Source of the DNA: Himantopus leucocephalus
Lineage: Eukaryota; Chordata; Aves; Charadriiformes; Recurvirostridae
Direction of reading: 5' to 3'
DNA length: 64,000 nt
Assembly (NCBI GenBank): GCA_003993805.1
Contig: RSEF01000031.1
Location: forward strand, 26,748,058-26,812,057
The notes below the pieces were generated by a model. It did no database searches and had not been told where the DNA came from. It saw only the letters and a program-made list of their open reading frames with translations. Of this stretch, positions 1 through 11,582 are shown in pieces (positions within the stretch are counted from its first letter, which is position 1; every line of letters begins with the position of its first letter). The position numbers and the translations under genes are program-made.

Positions 1-3000
1 GGGAAACTAAAACCCATCAGCTGATGGTAGAGCATTGCTGTCATCGCTAACGAATGTGACAAAGCAGTACTAGGGGAAATTCAGAAAATTGCTGGGTTAT
101 TTAGGGTAGCTAGAAGGATCCAGTGCCTTTGAAAGATTTCCATTTATGTCCACTTTCAGAGGCATTTCTGTACTGAAAGCTGGCCATTAAAGCCCAGCTC
201 CTGTGCAGTAGGTAGGTGGCTTGGGAGAGTGAAGTAGAAGCTTTGTAGAAGCTCAGGTCAGGAGATGAGGAGGAAACCCTTTCAAGTATGCAGAAGAAAA
301 CCCCTCAGACCCTTATGTTATTGAAGGTTGTACGTTTATTCTGTGCTTGCAGAAATAACAAGGCGGGCAGATAGCTTAATGCAAGTCTGCTTAACGTGGG
401 GGGAAGACAGTTTAGGACATCCCCATGGAAGTGACTAATGGTTAAGTCCAACATAACTAGAGAATTAGAGCCTGGCATTGCACTAGTTGGGAGTTTGTAG
501 TTCAAAAGCAACGAAGCTCAGAGTCGAGTCTGATTTTTTTGGTTGTTGTTGTTTTGCTTTGGGTTTTTTTTTGTTTTGTGGCAGAAGGGAAGCACATGCC
601 CTGGCTGGGAGCACTCTGACTGTTCTTTTTTTCAGCTTGCTGACTCAGGTCCCAGAGTTTCTGAGCCATCACTCTCTTCTTAACAGAGCTTAGCTCAGCT
701 TTTGCCTGGAGCTCTGCTGTAAAGAGAGACCTTTTACAGGCCAATGCCATAAGTGGAGGGAGTGAGGAAGGCGGGCAGGTAAATTCATGCTGACCGTAGC
801 GGTATCTTGTTAATTAACTCACCTGTGGAAAGGATTTACAAGGCTTCTTTTGCTCCCATCATACTGCAGATCCTGCAGAAAAAAGTATACCACAGTGAAA
901 GGTGGCTGTTTTGGTTGCCTGCTTAAATATAGTCCAAAAAAACCTGCCTGCCGTATTGCATAAAGCAAGAATCGTCTCTGGATCATCTCTGTTGATGGAG
1001 GAGGCTGAATCACAACAGACTGCTGCCTGAGAGAGGGTGCAAGAAACATTGATCGCAGGGAATTTTTACTTTTTCATCTTCGGGTGGCCTAAGCAAACAG
1101 CTTGCGCTAGTGATTTAGTTTGTTCAGTTAGTGAGACTTAAGCAGCAACTGAACTTGCATAGTTTTGCTTGTGATTTGGATGCAACATTAAAAAGGCATT
1201 CGCTCTACAAAGTATGTGAATGGGTGAATTGTTATATGATTAAATAATTAAGTGAAATTTAAAATTGTTCACAGTCTACGCTTATCTTAAAGTTGACTGC
1301 TCTGTGTCTGACCTGAAAAAAATGCTCATATGCCTGCATTCTTAACTTGTTTTTTAACTTTAATTATAAAAAACAACAACAAAAAAAATACTTCTCCCTT
1401 ACAAACTTTGCCTTTCAGTTTATTGGCCACCTGTTTTGATAAACATATGGATAAGAAGAACAGAACCACAGTAGGGGTAAGATTGAAAAGAAAATATCAG
1501 TGAGATACACAGTCATTCTCCCAGGGTAGATACCAACCACAGAGCAACTCCCCACATACTTTCTCTTTTGCAGTTGCTGGCTTCAGCCCTTGCTTCATTT
1601 AAATTGCACCTGGCATATTTGGTTGAGGGTATGAATTAGGTTGCAGACATTCCTGTTTCCTGTAGAGCCGCACAAGTTTGGAAAGTGCTTGCCCCTCTGG
1701 CTGAGGAGGAGGAGGGATTTCCAGTGCCAATTTCTTCTCGCAGCTAGAGAAATTACCATCCGTGTGTTTAGATGGGTTTTGCATGTATCTTGGCTGTTGT
1801 TTGCAAATGTTATCAGTATCTTGCAGAATGAAACTGGGCGAGTTCTTCTGCTGGGACAACCCACATGTGAGAGGAAAGTGTCTGGCAGAAGTCTTGTTGT
1901 ATACGAGGTATAACAGGAATGGAGCAGTGCCAGTTCTTCCTCGAGTGTTGCATCTTGTGGGTCAACTTGCTCTGTCAAACCCCTCTATCCCGGGCCTACT
2001 TAATCACTGCTTTGCACTTGCTGGACAGGATTGCAGAGCTGGTTTCCCTCCTGGGACCATCCTCTGACTGCATCCATCTGAGCAATTGGGAGCCAGTACC
2101 TTTGAATCCTGCACAGCTCTGCCCCACAACGCGCCCACTCTGAGTCCAGATCTTAAGCAAAAGCATCTTAATGTCTCAGCCACACTCACCCTGTGAGCGG
2201 TTCAAGATACCTGCAGATCTGGAGCTTGTGTTGAGTGGTTGACGTGACCGTTTACTCTTAACAGTCTGTGCATGCCATGAGAAAAAAGAGAAGTTATATG
2301 CCTATCTACTTAGCCTAAAGCCCTGTTGCCTGGGAAGCCAAGGCCTGTCTTCTGGAATCCCACAAACAAGTGTGAGTGCATCACCATTTCCCACATGTGA
2401 TTGCAGCCCCTGGACAGGAGAACTTTCATGATTGCTTTTCTGGCTTAAGGGCTGAGTTATATTTCTCTTCTAATTACTGTGTTGCCAACATGCCATTCTA
2501 CAACCACTCTTAGATCAAACCTCAACTCTTTTCTGTCTTAAGCCCCTCTTGCAAACATCAGACTAAAGTTGGAGCCTGGGTCTTCTGCAAGGTCTGTGCC
2601 CCTTGAGTCTACAGCTCTGCTGTGTGGGTGCCAGAACTGATGTATACATACTCAGACGTTTCTGGTGCAGAAGTACTGGCATAGGTGTAGGTGACCTGAC
2701 AAGATGCAGCACAAAGCAGGAGCGAGGTTCTTATCCCTTGTGATTAGGACAGGATTAGGACATAGGCTTTATGTTCTTCCTGAAGAATCACCATTCTGGA
2801 AAAACCTGTAAAAGCTGGGGTGTCGTGATAGTTTGTAGAAACTGAGGATCATGTATGTTTAAGGTTTCTGCTATTGAACCTCAGGGCAGGAGAGAGTTTG
2901 AATATCTAATTCAAAACACTTTAAACAACTGCTTCATTGAGCAATAACACTTCATATAGCTAGTCTCTGCTTGTTTTGCATTTGCCCTAGGGTTTGTAAA

Positions 3001-6000
3001 TCACGGTATTCACAGGCAGGCATGGGGTGAGCATGTAAAAACACATGGGCAGAAATTTGAAGAGTTGGGAATGGAATATATAAGTGCCTCTACTATTTTT
3101 CTTTTGTAAGATGTCTGTACTGGGGAACATGCTTTGCTGTAGAGCAGGCTACATTTTTCTCTTCTGTGTATTCCAGCTGGCCTCTGGTGTCGTCCTGCGC
3201 CTTGCCCACACAAGACACTTCTGTCAAAGTGTAGCTATCGGGGTGGGTGTTGCTGGGGAATCTCATGCAATACTTTTCTAAAAATGGTCCATGTAAATGT
3301 CGGTGCAATTCCAGAAATTCAGTTCCCCATGTATTCTTGTGGCTCAAATCAGTATGAATACCCTTCCTCCATGAGTCTGCTGAGCTAGATCAGGTTTTTT
3401 CTATACTTTAACAGCTGTTTAATAGGCAGGTTGTCAGCTGCAGTTACATTTCATATGGAAAAAAAAAGGAACCCATTCTTCCACGTATCTTAGGTAGCAA
3501 ATTATTAGACCCTGTGTTTTTCTCTTTTTTTTTTTTCTTTTCTCCTATCTGTTGGACTGAATTTGCTTCCTAAATTATTAATCCTCATTTAAGCTCAGAA
3601 GCATCATTGTTTTAACTGAAGGTAAGTTTGTTTCTTAATGGAGGTACTTAAGCCTGCACCGGTTTGAAACCAATAGAAGTGTACCCAGAAGGGAGTTTGT
3701 AGCAGGTCAATTACATCTCTTTAAGCCACAACAAAATGTAGACCTGAGGCCCTGTTTTGGCTTTCAGCAGTGTCTTTATTAATTTTATGTCAATTCTTAC
3801 CTCAATTGCATTTGCTTCTCGCTATTAGGAAGCTGTCCTCATGTGTGTCCGTGATGGTGACTGGTGGTTTTTAAACTGGTAAGATGAAACTTAACAGATT
3901 TTACTTTTTCCAGGTATGCCGCAGCATGGGTTTTAAGTTGAGGCTCACTTTTGTGGCTGATCCACTCTAACTTGGGACTGCAGTGCACCTAAAAGAGGTG
4001 GGTCCCCCACAGGGCCCGCTCCCACCCGTCTGCCCGTAGCCATCCCTGGGTGCGTGCTCTCACGTCTCCCCTTGCACAAGCGATAGTAGCGGTGCAGCTG
4101 GTGGCGTGAGCTGAGCAAGCTCAGGCAACTAGCTAACATCCAGCCCTGCAGAAGTGCCGAGACGGGACCCTGGAGGAGTTTGGCCAGATGGATGCAAATC
4201 TTGTGTCAGGTTTCCTGAGCAGCCTTCCCTTGAGCTTTCTTCGCTTCTAGCGGGACAGGAAGCCGCAGACTGGCAGAACATGAGTTGCCTGATAAAGCAA
4301 GGGCTATGTTAGACGGCGTGTGTGTTTTACTGTGCTCGGTCGGTTAGGTTTACAGTGGTGCAGGACTTCTGCTGCAGCAGTGTACAAAAACCATACAGTG
4401 AAAGCAGGGAGGCACACCTGTTACTGTGTTAGTGGGAAGCACAGAGCTCTGCTGAGTAAATTGGAAGTGGGTGAATTGATTCAGCCCTGTTTACCCTTGG
4501 GTGCACTGCTGGTAGAGTCCGATGTCCGGCTGAGTGCAGCCTGCCCTGAGACAGTGCCTGTCCTGAGAAACTTAACATGGAGACAGGTGATAATTTTTCA
4601 GTAAGCGTTTGTTGTGACTCAGTAAAAATTGCCTTTCTTGAACTTAAAGCATAAGTTGATATCCTGATGGCAGCGGCAGAGATGGGAGTGATGCTTTGAA
4701 ATTTCTCCCTTTGAAAGGAAGTAGTTAATATTTTCCTAAAAGCTCACAGATTTCGAACTTCAGTCTTGGCTGCAAACTCAGCCAGCAACACGCTTTTCTA
4801 TTTTTTTTTCGCCATGCTTCATTGTTTCAGAAATCTGATAATTATTGTTATGCCTGGAATCTTGTGATGGGCCTCTCTGTGTCATGGTCTGTGTTGGATG
4901 CCCATTTTATTTTGTTGTTTGTAGCCTTTTGCTTGTACAGTCTTTATGACAGCTTCATGTCCTGCCCTCTGTTGAACAAGAGATCGTAAATTTAAGAGTA
5001 TACGGCAGAGTTTAGGGAGGAGGAGTTGCAATGGCGGTCTTTTTGCATTCTTGGAAAATTGATGTCAGGACTGTACTAAAAATGAAGTGATTTGTGCTTG
5101 TGTTCCTTGAAGGGGAAAGCTAAGCAATATTAGCCTGTGTGGTGGAGCTCCATCAGTTGTAAAAGACAGCCAGCTTCTCTATCAGTTGGTATACCTTTGA
5201 CTCAGATTCACATGGTGCTTGCACTAATTCATTTCTGGATTTTCTTTTCCTTTGCTAATCTGCTTAGCTTTTAAATACTTCCACGCACATACTGTCAGAG
5301 CCAAATCAAATGTAATTGGAAAAATGTGACTGGTTTGTTGAGGAGCTGTCAGCCTAAGTCAGGCTGGGGTCGGCAAAGCAGGGTGTTCTTCATACACCTA
5401 AGCTCCACCTATCTGAGTCAACAAAAGGAAATGCTGTTTGGATTGCAGAAAACTTGAAGCAGAGCCAAGAGGATGCATCTCTGCAGCCCCGGACATGTCA
5501 AATCTGTTGCTCTGAGGATGTGGGTTGTGATCAGGCTGCCCCCGTGGTGGGCAGGGAAGGGGGAGCAGGAGCCCCGTTGCAGAGCCATCCAGCAGCCAAC
5601 TAGCCACAAAAACTGCTGCTGGTTTTGCTTCTGCCTCTCACTTGGCTCGGCAGCCACCCGCCCGGGGCAACAGCGCCCGTCTTCTGTACCTGCAGCCTGA
5701 GCTTCAGGCAAGCACTGCTTCTTGGTTGAATCTGCCATATGTGGGTTGAAAGAAAACCTCACACCCAGAAAACCTCTCGCTGCTGGGACCTGCAGGGGAC
5801 AGGTCTCGCAGTCAGCCATGCACTGTCCCAGCCTGGGGTCTGTGCCAGCTCTGGTCACCCCACCCCGCAGGCTTCCATGCAGCAGCTGTTGGCCACCAGG
5901 TTTGTCAAGGGATGGGGATGCACGTACTTGCTTTGGCTGCGTCTGCAGTGGGGTCCTTCTTCCCTCACCTCCCTGGGAGACATCAGAAATTGCAACTGAT

Positions 6001-6462
6001 CTGCCGCTCACTGGTACAGCTCTTCTGTAGGTGCTCTTCACCTAAAAACCTTATAACCCTGCCTATCTAAACCTTTGGGTAGTCTAAAACTTATAGGTGC
6101 CAGCAAATGTGAGGAAGCTGCTGTGGTACAAGGGAGGCCAGGGACAAACTGCAGAAAAGCTCAGGCTAGACCAAAAAACATCAAGGCCAGTTGCAAATTC
6201 AGCTGGTTGCACCCTCACTGAGGACATATCCAAAGCAGCGGTCCTCCTTGGAGGTTGTCAGAGCACCGCAATTCAGCTTCAGACACCAGGACAGTGGTGG
6301 GGTTTGTGATAGCTAGGACGCTGATTGAGAGGAATATATTAACTGCTACAGTAAAATTTGCACTGAAGATGAGACCGTAAACATTCAGAAATGCGAACTG
6401 CTTAATGTACCTAACTTCTTAAAACTGTAGGTTTTTAACTGCCTTTTTCTTGTCTGTTCCAG
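1..6462. other. Non-coding sequence upstream of the KANK1 start-codon exon
   Basis: No exon, RNA gene or interspersed repeat could be supported here. The stretch is mostly AT-rich with short T and A runs. A GC-richer but CpG-poor patch at about 5460-6000 carries an antisense open frame of 207 codons without an ATG start, which I treat as chance. A polypyrimidine-rich stretch and AG at 6461-6462 form the splice acceptor of the next feature, so this region is inferred to be at least partly a 5' intron of KANK1. Mammalian KANK1 is known to have several distant alternative leader exons; I could not locate an avian one here. Confidence 0.6.
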
Positions 6463-6542
6463 GTTGCATGTCTGGTTGGACTTGATGCATGGCATTTGCA
6501 TGACACCTAACAGCCTAGCTCTGGATGTGTCACTGAGCAAAC
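6463..6542 (+). promoter_or_regulatory. KANK1: KANK1 5' leader segment with overlapping upstream ORFs
   Basis: This is the untranslated part of the first coding exon, between the acceptor (AG at 6461-6462) and the main ATG at 6543. It holds several upstream ATGs. uORF1 is at 6468-6485 (five codons). Its TGA overlaps the ATG of uORF2 as TGATG at 6483-6487. uORF2 runs 26 codons from 6485 to its stop at 6563-6565, passing over the main start in another frame. A third tiny ORF starts at 6489. The main ATG has the better context (A at -3, G at +4). The arrangement is seen directly; an effect on translation is inference. Confidence 0.75.
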
Positions 6543-6579
6543 ATGGCCTACCCAGCAAATACTAACAGCAGTGCTACAG
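6543..6579 (+). CDS. KANK1: KANK1 coding exon 1 (start codon, residues 1-12 plus one base)
   Basis: The exon encodes MAYPANTNSSAT and the first base of codon 13, then a GT donor (gtaact) at 6580. Human KANK1 begins MAHTTKVNGSAS, a clear match in length and pattern. The phase-1 end joins exactly to exon 2 at 24621, whose first two bases complete Glu13 (human has Gly). The ATG lies in a strong initiation context, AACATGG. The exon was too short to stand out as an open frame and was found from the expected N-terminus and phase. The isolated start exon, 18 kb before the next coding exon, means isoforms can gain or lose the natural N-terminus by promoter choice. Confidence 0.9.
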
Positions 6580-9500
6580 GTAACTAATCGGGAACACTTT
6601 CCCCCCCTTTGGATTATTAATTTATTTTTCTAAAAACTTTTTCCTTAAATTGTGAAGGTAGCAGAAAAGGGAAGTAGCAGCAGCTAAAACTGAATACTGA
6701 AAACTAATTTCCTGGTAGATCAGAGCCTGTCTGTTCCACCCCTCACCCCCCAAATAATCTTTTGAATATTTAAAGTGTGGAAGGCTGTTTGCAAAGACGT
6801 ATGGGCTGGCACTCAGTCGTTCAGCACACAGTGCTCTCTGCTTGCAAGGACCTACGCCGGCTAACACCAGACTCTGAGAGGCCTGCGGGTTTGCTGCAAA
6901 AAAGTCATGTGGTTGTTATCCTGTGTCTGTAATTAATTTGTGAGATTAACACATCGAATCCCCAGCCCTTCCTGGTCAGGCTGATTTTTGTTTCTTGCTT
7001 CTCAGCAAAACATAAAAGCATTTCTCAAGCTCCTCCAAGAGGAGGTGTTCGGTTCATTTCACTTTTTCGTTATTTTAAGAAGCTCCTGAGATGTCTGTTT
7101 TGGTTGGGTGACGCTTTGAAATAGATTGCTTGGCTTGTTCAAAGGTTGCTGTAGAGGACTGATGGGTCAGGAGAGGGCAGAGATTGCAGAATGATTGATA
7201 ACAACACAGCAGCAGCGTTCCTCCTGCGATTGTGTCAATATTTTCCTGTTCTCCTGCAGTGATCACTGCACAAACATAGCCTTAGCCCACTGCAATTGAG
7301 GCTGCTACCAGGGGAATTACATGGAAAATTTCAAGTGCCTGGCAGGAGCTTGTGGGTGCTCTTTTGAGACCTCCTAATGTAGGTATGAAGGGAAATGGGT
7401 TTACCAGTGAAGGCCGGGGTGGCTGGGAGCACTTTGAATATCCTGGGAAGGAACATTAAATGTATTTTTTGTTATGCATGTAAATAGAAATTTCAGCTTT
7501 TTTTTCCCCCTGGGGCTCATGCACTTGTGTTCAAATGCTGCTCGCTAGATCACGACACACGTATTGAGAATGGGCTTATCTGGTGGATTTTAGCACCAAC
7601 CTGCTTTGAAAGTATGCTCTGTTATGGAAACAAATCCTGAATTACTCACTGTGCTCACTGTAGAATTGTTCTAATTAGTGCAAAGGATTAAGGCATTTTG
7701 TGTGCAGGAAATTAGAAATATGGAGTGTCGTTATCTGCAATTTATGCAAAAGAAGTCTTTTTTTCAAGGCTAGTGGAAGTTACATGAAAACATTGGAGTT
7801 ACTTTTATATGTTGATGAATTAAGGCTAAATTTACCAATGTTAAATTCTGAGACTGCTGAAAAAGGATATTTTCTTCCCCCCACCTCCCATTTTTATACA
7901 ATTAAAAGTATATTCTCTAAGAAAGAAACTATACCCTTTTGTAACCTTTTGTAATCCTTTTGAGAAGGCAAACTTCAAAACCTCTGCTGTGTGACTTAAC
8001 TGTCACTGTTTACTGCTTAAACCCCTCACTTAACTTGACTTTTTTTAGTAATACACTTTTAACTTAAGTCATGCAGAACAATTCCCTCTGCTTACAAGGA
8101 AAGAAAAATTGTGCATGGACTGATAGGTTTACTAATCCCCTACCCCGTGGTAGAATTGTCTATTGAAAAAGACGATAAGCTGACATATAAGTCGAAAAGA
8201 AGCTAAATGCTTATGCTTTTACTAGGGGTGTGTTAACGCAAGATGAAGTTTTAGTTTCAGGATTGTTACGCAAAGAACGCTTCTTGTAGGGTAGACGCTG
8301 TTTGTTCCCTTATTTGTAGAAAGACGCTATAATGAATTGCAAGTATTTAATTCAAAACTAAATTGGACAACATTTTGCAGAGACTGTCAGGACTTGTTGG
8401 CTTTGCAAACCCTTGAGGCCGGCGTTCTAACATGCAGCTATGTACGCCCGTGTCTCCAAATCCTCAGCAGTTCGTAATGGACAGAGTATTGGGCTGTGAT
8501 TTGTTATCCTGCTGCGCTGCCTGGGAGAGAATGCCTTTGGATGAGCAGGAACTGATTTGGGCGTTGAAGGTATTGAAGCAAGTTTCTTAATTGCATGGAG
8601 CTCTAAGAGTGGAAAGACAAACTTCAGGGGTGGTGTTTTCTGCACCCTCTGAATCAATCAGCAACAGGAAAAAGAACTAGAAAGACTTGTTATGGACTAC
8701 TAAGCTGCGTTTATGTTACTTGAATATTTTGGCAAGTTTGACCACATGTTCAGCTGCATTCAAGTACGAGGTGACTAAGGAGCAGTGGTTTGCTTTGGTT
8801 AACTCGAGAATGTGAGTACTTGCACTGTTAAATGATTATGCCTATGTGCCATTTCGGTCAAATTTTTCAGTATGCAAGCCTGTATGGACTATTGCTGCTG
8901 CAGATAAAATCTGTAGAGGAATGCTTGAATTTGGAACTTGTTTCCAGGAAAGGATCAAACTACTTCGCATTGGTATAGAGGTTATTTTTTTAAGGATGTT
9001 TATGGGAAGTAGATTTGCTGTAAATATTTTCAGTGATTGTGTATGTGAGATAAGCTACAAAGCAAGCGATGACTTTATCATGAAACCACCTATCATAAAT
9101 TTCTCTGCCTCTTGCATAGCTCGGTAAAGACATGAACTTTAAATGTGGCGAATAAATAAGAGAGGCTGTGATTTAGACTTCAGTACTGTTTGTCAATAGT
9201 TTTGTTTGCTGCTGACAAAGTTTTATCACTCTGTTCCCAGTTTCATTGCACAGAGGTCTCGTAGTGAACTGTATTTCTGTGAGCTGCAAGCTTATTTCTT
9301 CATCTTTATAAATTTTGGAAGTTGTTTTAGAGACTTGGTACTGATTTTGGACTAGGCTTTGTCAAAGTTGTGCCATCTGAAGTGTCTCTAACACTAGTGA
9401 TAGATAAATCAGTGCTTGCAGAAAAACTTGGTTTATTTCATCAGTTGGGTGGTGGGTAGTTACGACTGCTGTTTCAAGCCTGCCCTGGTGGTAGGTGAGC

Positions 9501-11014
9501 TTACTGCTCAGTCCAGTAAGCTCCGCAGGGTTAAGGAGCACAGAGGAAGTCCAGAACGTGTCACACACTCGTCCAAGGAGCTGCAGCAGGAGCTGGGAAA
9601 TACCCTGTGTCTGTGGGGAGCTATTGGGAGGCTGGACTTATTTTGGTGCGTGATACAAGTTAATTTCTCTGTGCATAGTACAAGAAAAAAAAAAGAAGAG
9701 GTGATTGTTTCTTGAAATAGTATTAGTGTCTTCATTGACCGCTGGGTGAAACTTCCAGTAATTGTTAGCTTCTGTGCTTGCTAGGACTGGTGCATAAATC
9801 ATCTATTTAATGAGGCTCTGCAAACGTTTCTGTAGTGATATCTGTGGAAAGGTCCTCCAGTCAGCTACAAAAAGCACAGTGCACGCCAGTCTAAAACTTA
9901 TCAGGCAGTTTGGAAATACTTCTGGCTGGATTTTCATTCCTTTCACTAATACGTGATTAGCTGAAACTTTGTTTTCAAAACATGTTCTGAAAGGCACTGA
10001 ATGGTGTGAAATTCCAGTCCAATTCCATTTATTCTGATGTAGAAAACAAGGAAGCAGCAAAACAAACATAGGAGACTGATTAAAAAAGATAAAGGATTAA
10101 AAACTGTGTTTGTTTCTAACCATAATGAAAACATCTGGTTTATTTGACTTCTGTAAGTACCTCATGCTCTGTATCCAGAGACCACAGAATCGTCAGTCAT
10201 CTCTTTAACAGGGACATAAAAAAGCGTTTTAACAGAAGAAAAGCTTTTCCAGTTTTCCTGAGTAGGACGGGCTGCAGGGGTCAGTATAGCAAGGCTGTTG
10301 CACAAACCCTTTCTTTACTTTGCTGTGAAGCAAATCCATACTGTTTTCTGTACCTGATGCCTGAGATTTCCCTGATCCTTTCTCCTTTCTCCCTTCTATC
10401 TGAGCCTTCCCCCTCACTCGTGTTATAAGGATTTGTGTTTCCACGCCTTCCCATCCCACTTTTAATATGCTTCTACATACAGGAGTACTACAGCTTACAC
10501 GGATTCATTTGAATGATTTCCCTGCGTGTTTAACTCAGCTATATACTTTACCTCTTTCAGATTCCTACATAGTTCTTAAAGCAGTGGCATCATAGCAATG
10601 CATTGTCATTTTCACTGTTGGTCTCTTTGCACCTGTAAAGCAAGGAACTCCAGCAGTAATAGCCAGTGTGCAGGCATCAGGTGTCTTTGCTCCTGGTTTA
10701 CTCTGTGACTTTCAGCCTGCTGGGGACGGGGAGATGTCACCCCCAGCAGATCTGGGCATCCACCTCCACTCTGGAGAGAGCCTGCAACAGGGACTGCAGG
10801 ACCACAGGTGGTTTGGTGGCAGATGGAAACCGTGTCGGAGCATTGGTTCCCCTGCAGCAGCCCGGTGTCCCTCTGGTTATTTTATATATGCAGACTTATT
10901 CTGGTGCACCCCATGGGACTCTGGTTAGATTTTCTTTGTATCGGAGCAGTTTTCTTGACTCCTAAGTTGTAACTATGCACCAGTTAGTCGGAGAATGAGG
11001 CCATTGCAATCATT
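6580..11014. other. KANK1 intron 1, first part
   Basis: Intronic sequence after the gtaact donor. It is AT-rich with a C-run followed by T-rich sequence near 6600 and T-runs near 7500 and 8040. I recognise no repeat, RNA gene or conserved coding exon. Open frames here are under 100 codons and overlap on both strands, as expected by chance. Confidence 0.7.
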
Positions 11015-11582
11015 GAATCATAGAATGGTTGGAGCTGGAAGAGACCTTAAAGATCATCTAGTTCCACCCTCCCTGCCATGGGCAGGGACACCTCCCACTA
11101 GACCAGGCTGCTCAAAGCCCCATCTAACCTGGCCTTGAACACTTCCAGGGATGGGGCCTCCACAACTTCCCTGGGCAACCTGTTCCAGTGCCTCACCACC
11201 CTCACAGTTAAGAATGTCTTCCTAATATCTAATCTAAATCTACTCTCTTCCAGTTGAAAACCGTTAACGCCTGTCCTATCACTACACTCCCTGATACAGA
11301 GTCCCTCCCCAGCTCTCCTGTAGGCCCCCTTTAGGTGCTGGAAGGCTGCTATAAGGTCTCCTCAGAGCCTTCTCTTCTCCAGGCTGAACAACCCCAACTC
11401 TCTCAGCCTGTCTTCATAGAAGAGGTGCTCCAGCCCTCTGATCATTTTCGTGGCCCTCCTCTGGACCTGTCTTTCTTATGTTGGGGGCCCCAGAGCTGGA
11501 CGCAGTACTCTAGGTGGGGTCTCACCAGGGTGTTGTAGAGGGGCAGAATCACCTCCGTCGACCTGCTGGCCATGCTTCTTTT
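11015..11582 (-). mobile_element. CR1 LINE, 5'-truncated copy, minus strand
   Basis: The + strand starts with AATCATAGAATGG, the reverse complement of the CR1 3' end, and continues through the characteristic stretch of CR1 3' UTR and the end of its reverse-transcriptase ORF (for example TGGCCCTCCTCTGGACC near 11450). The element therefore reads right to left and is cut off at its 5' end near 11582. Its reading frame is broken. CR1 is the dominant non-LTR retrotransposon of birds, and 5' truncation is its normal form. It lies in intron 1, antisense to KANK1. Confidence 0.93.

Noticed and set aside
5418..6041. Minus-strand open frame of 207 codons just upstream of exon 1
   Set aside because: It begins at GTG, lies in a GC-rich patch with open frames on the other strand, and its sequence resembles no family I know; composition explains it.
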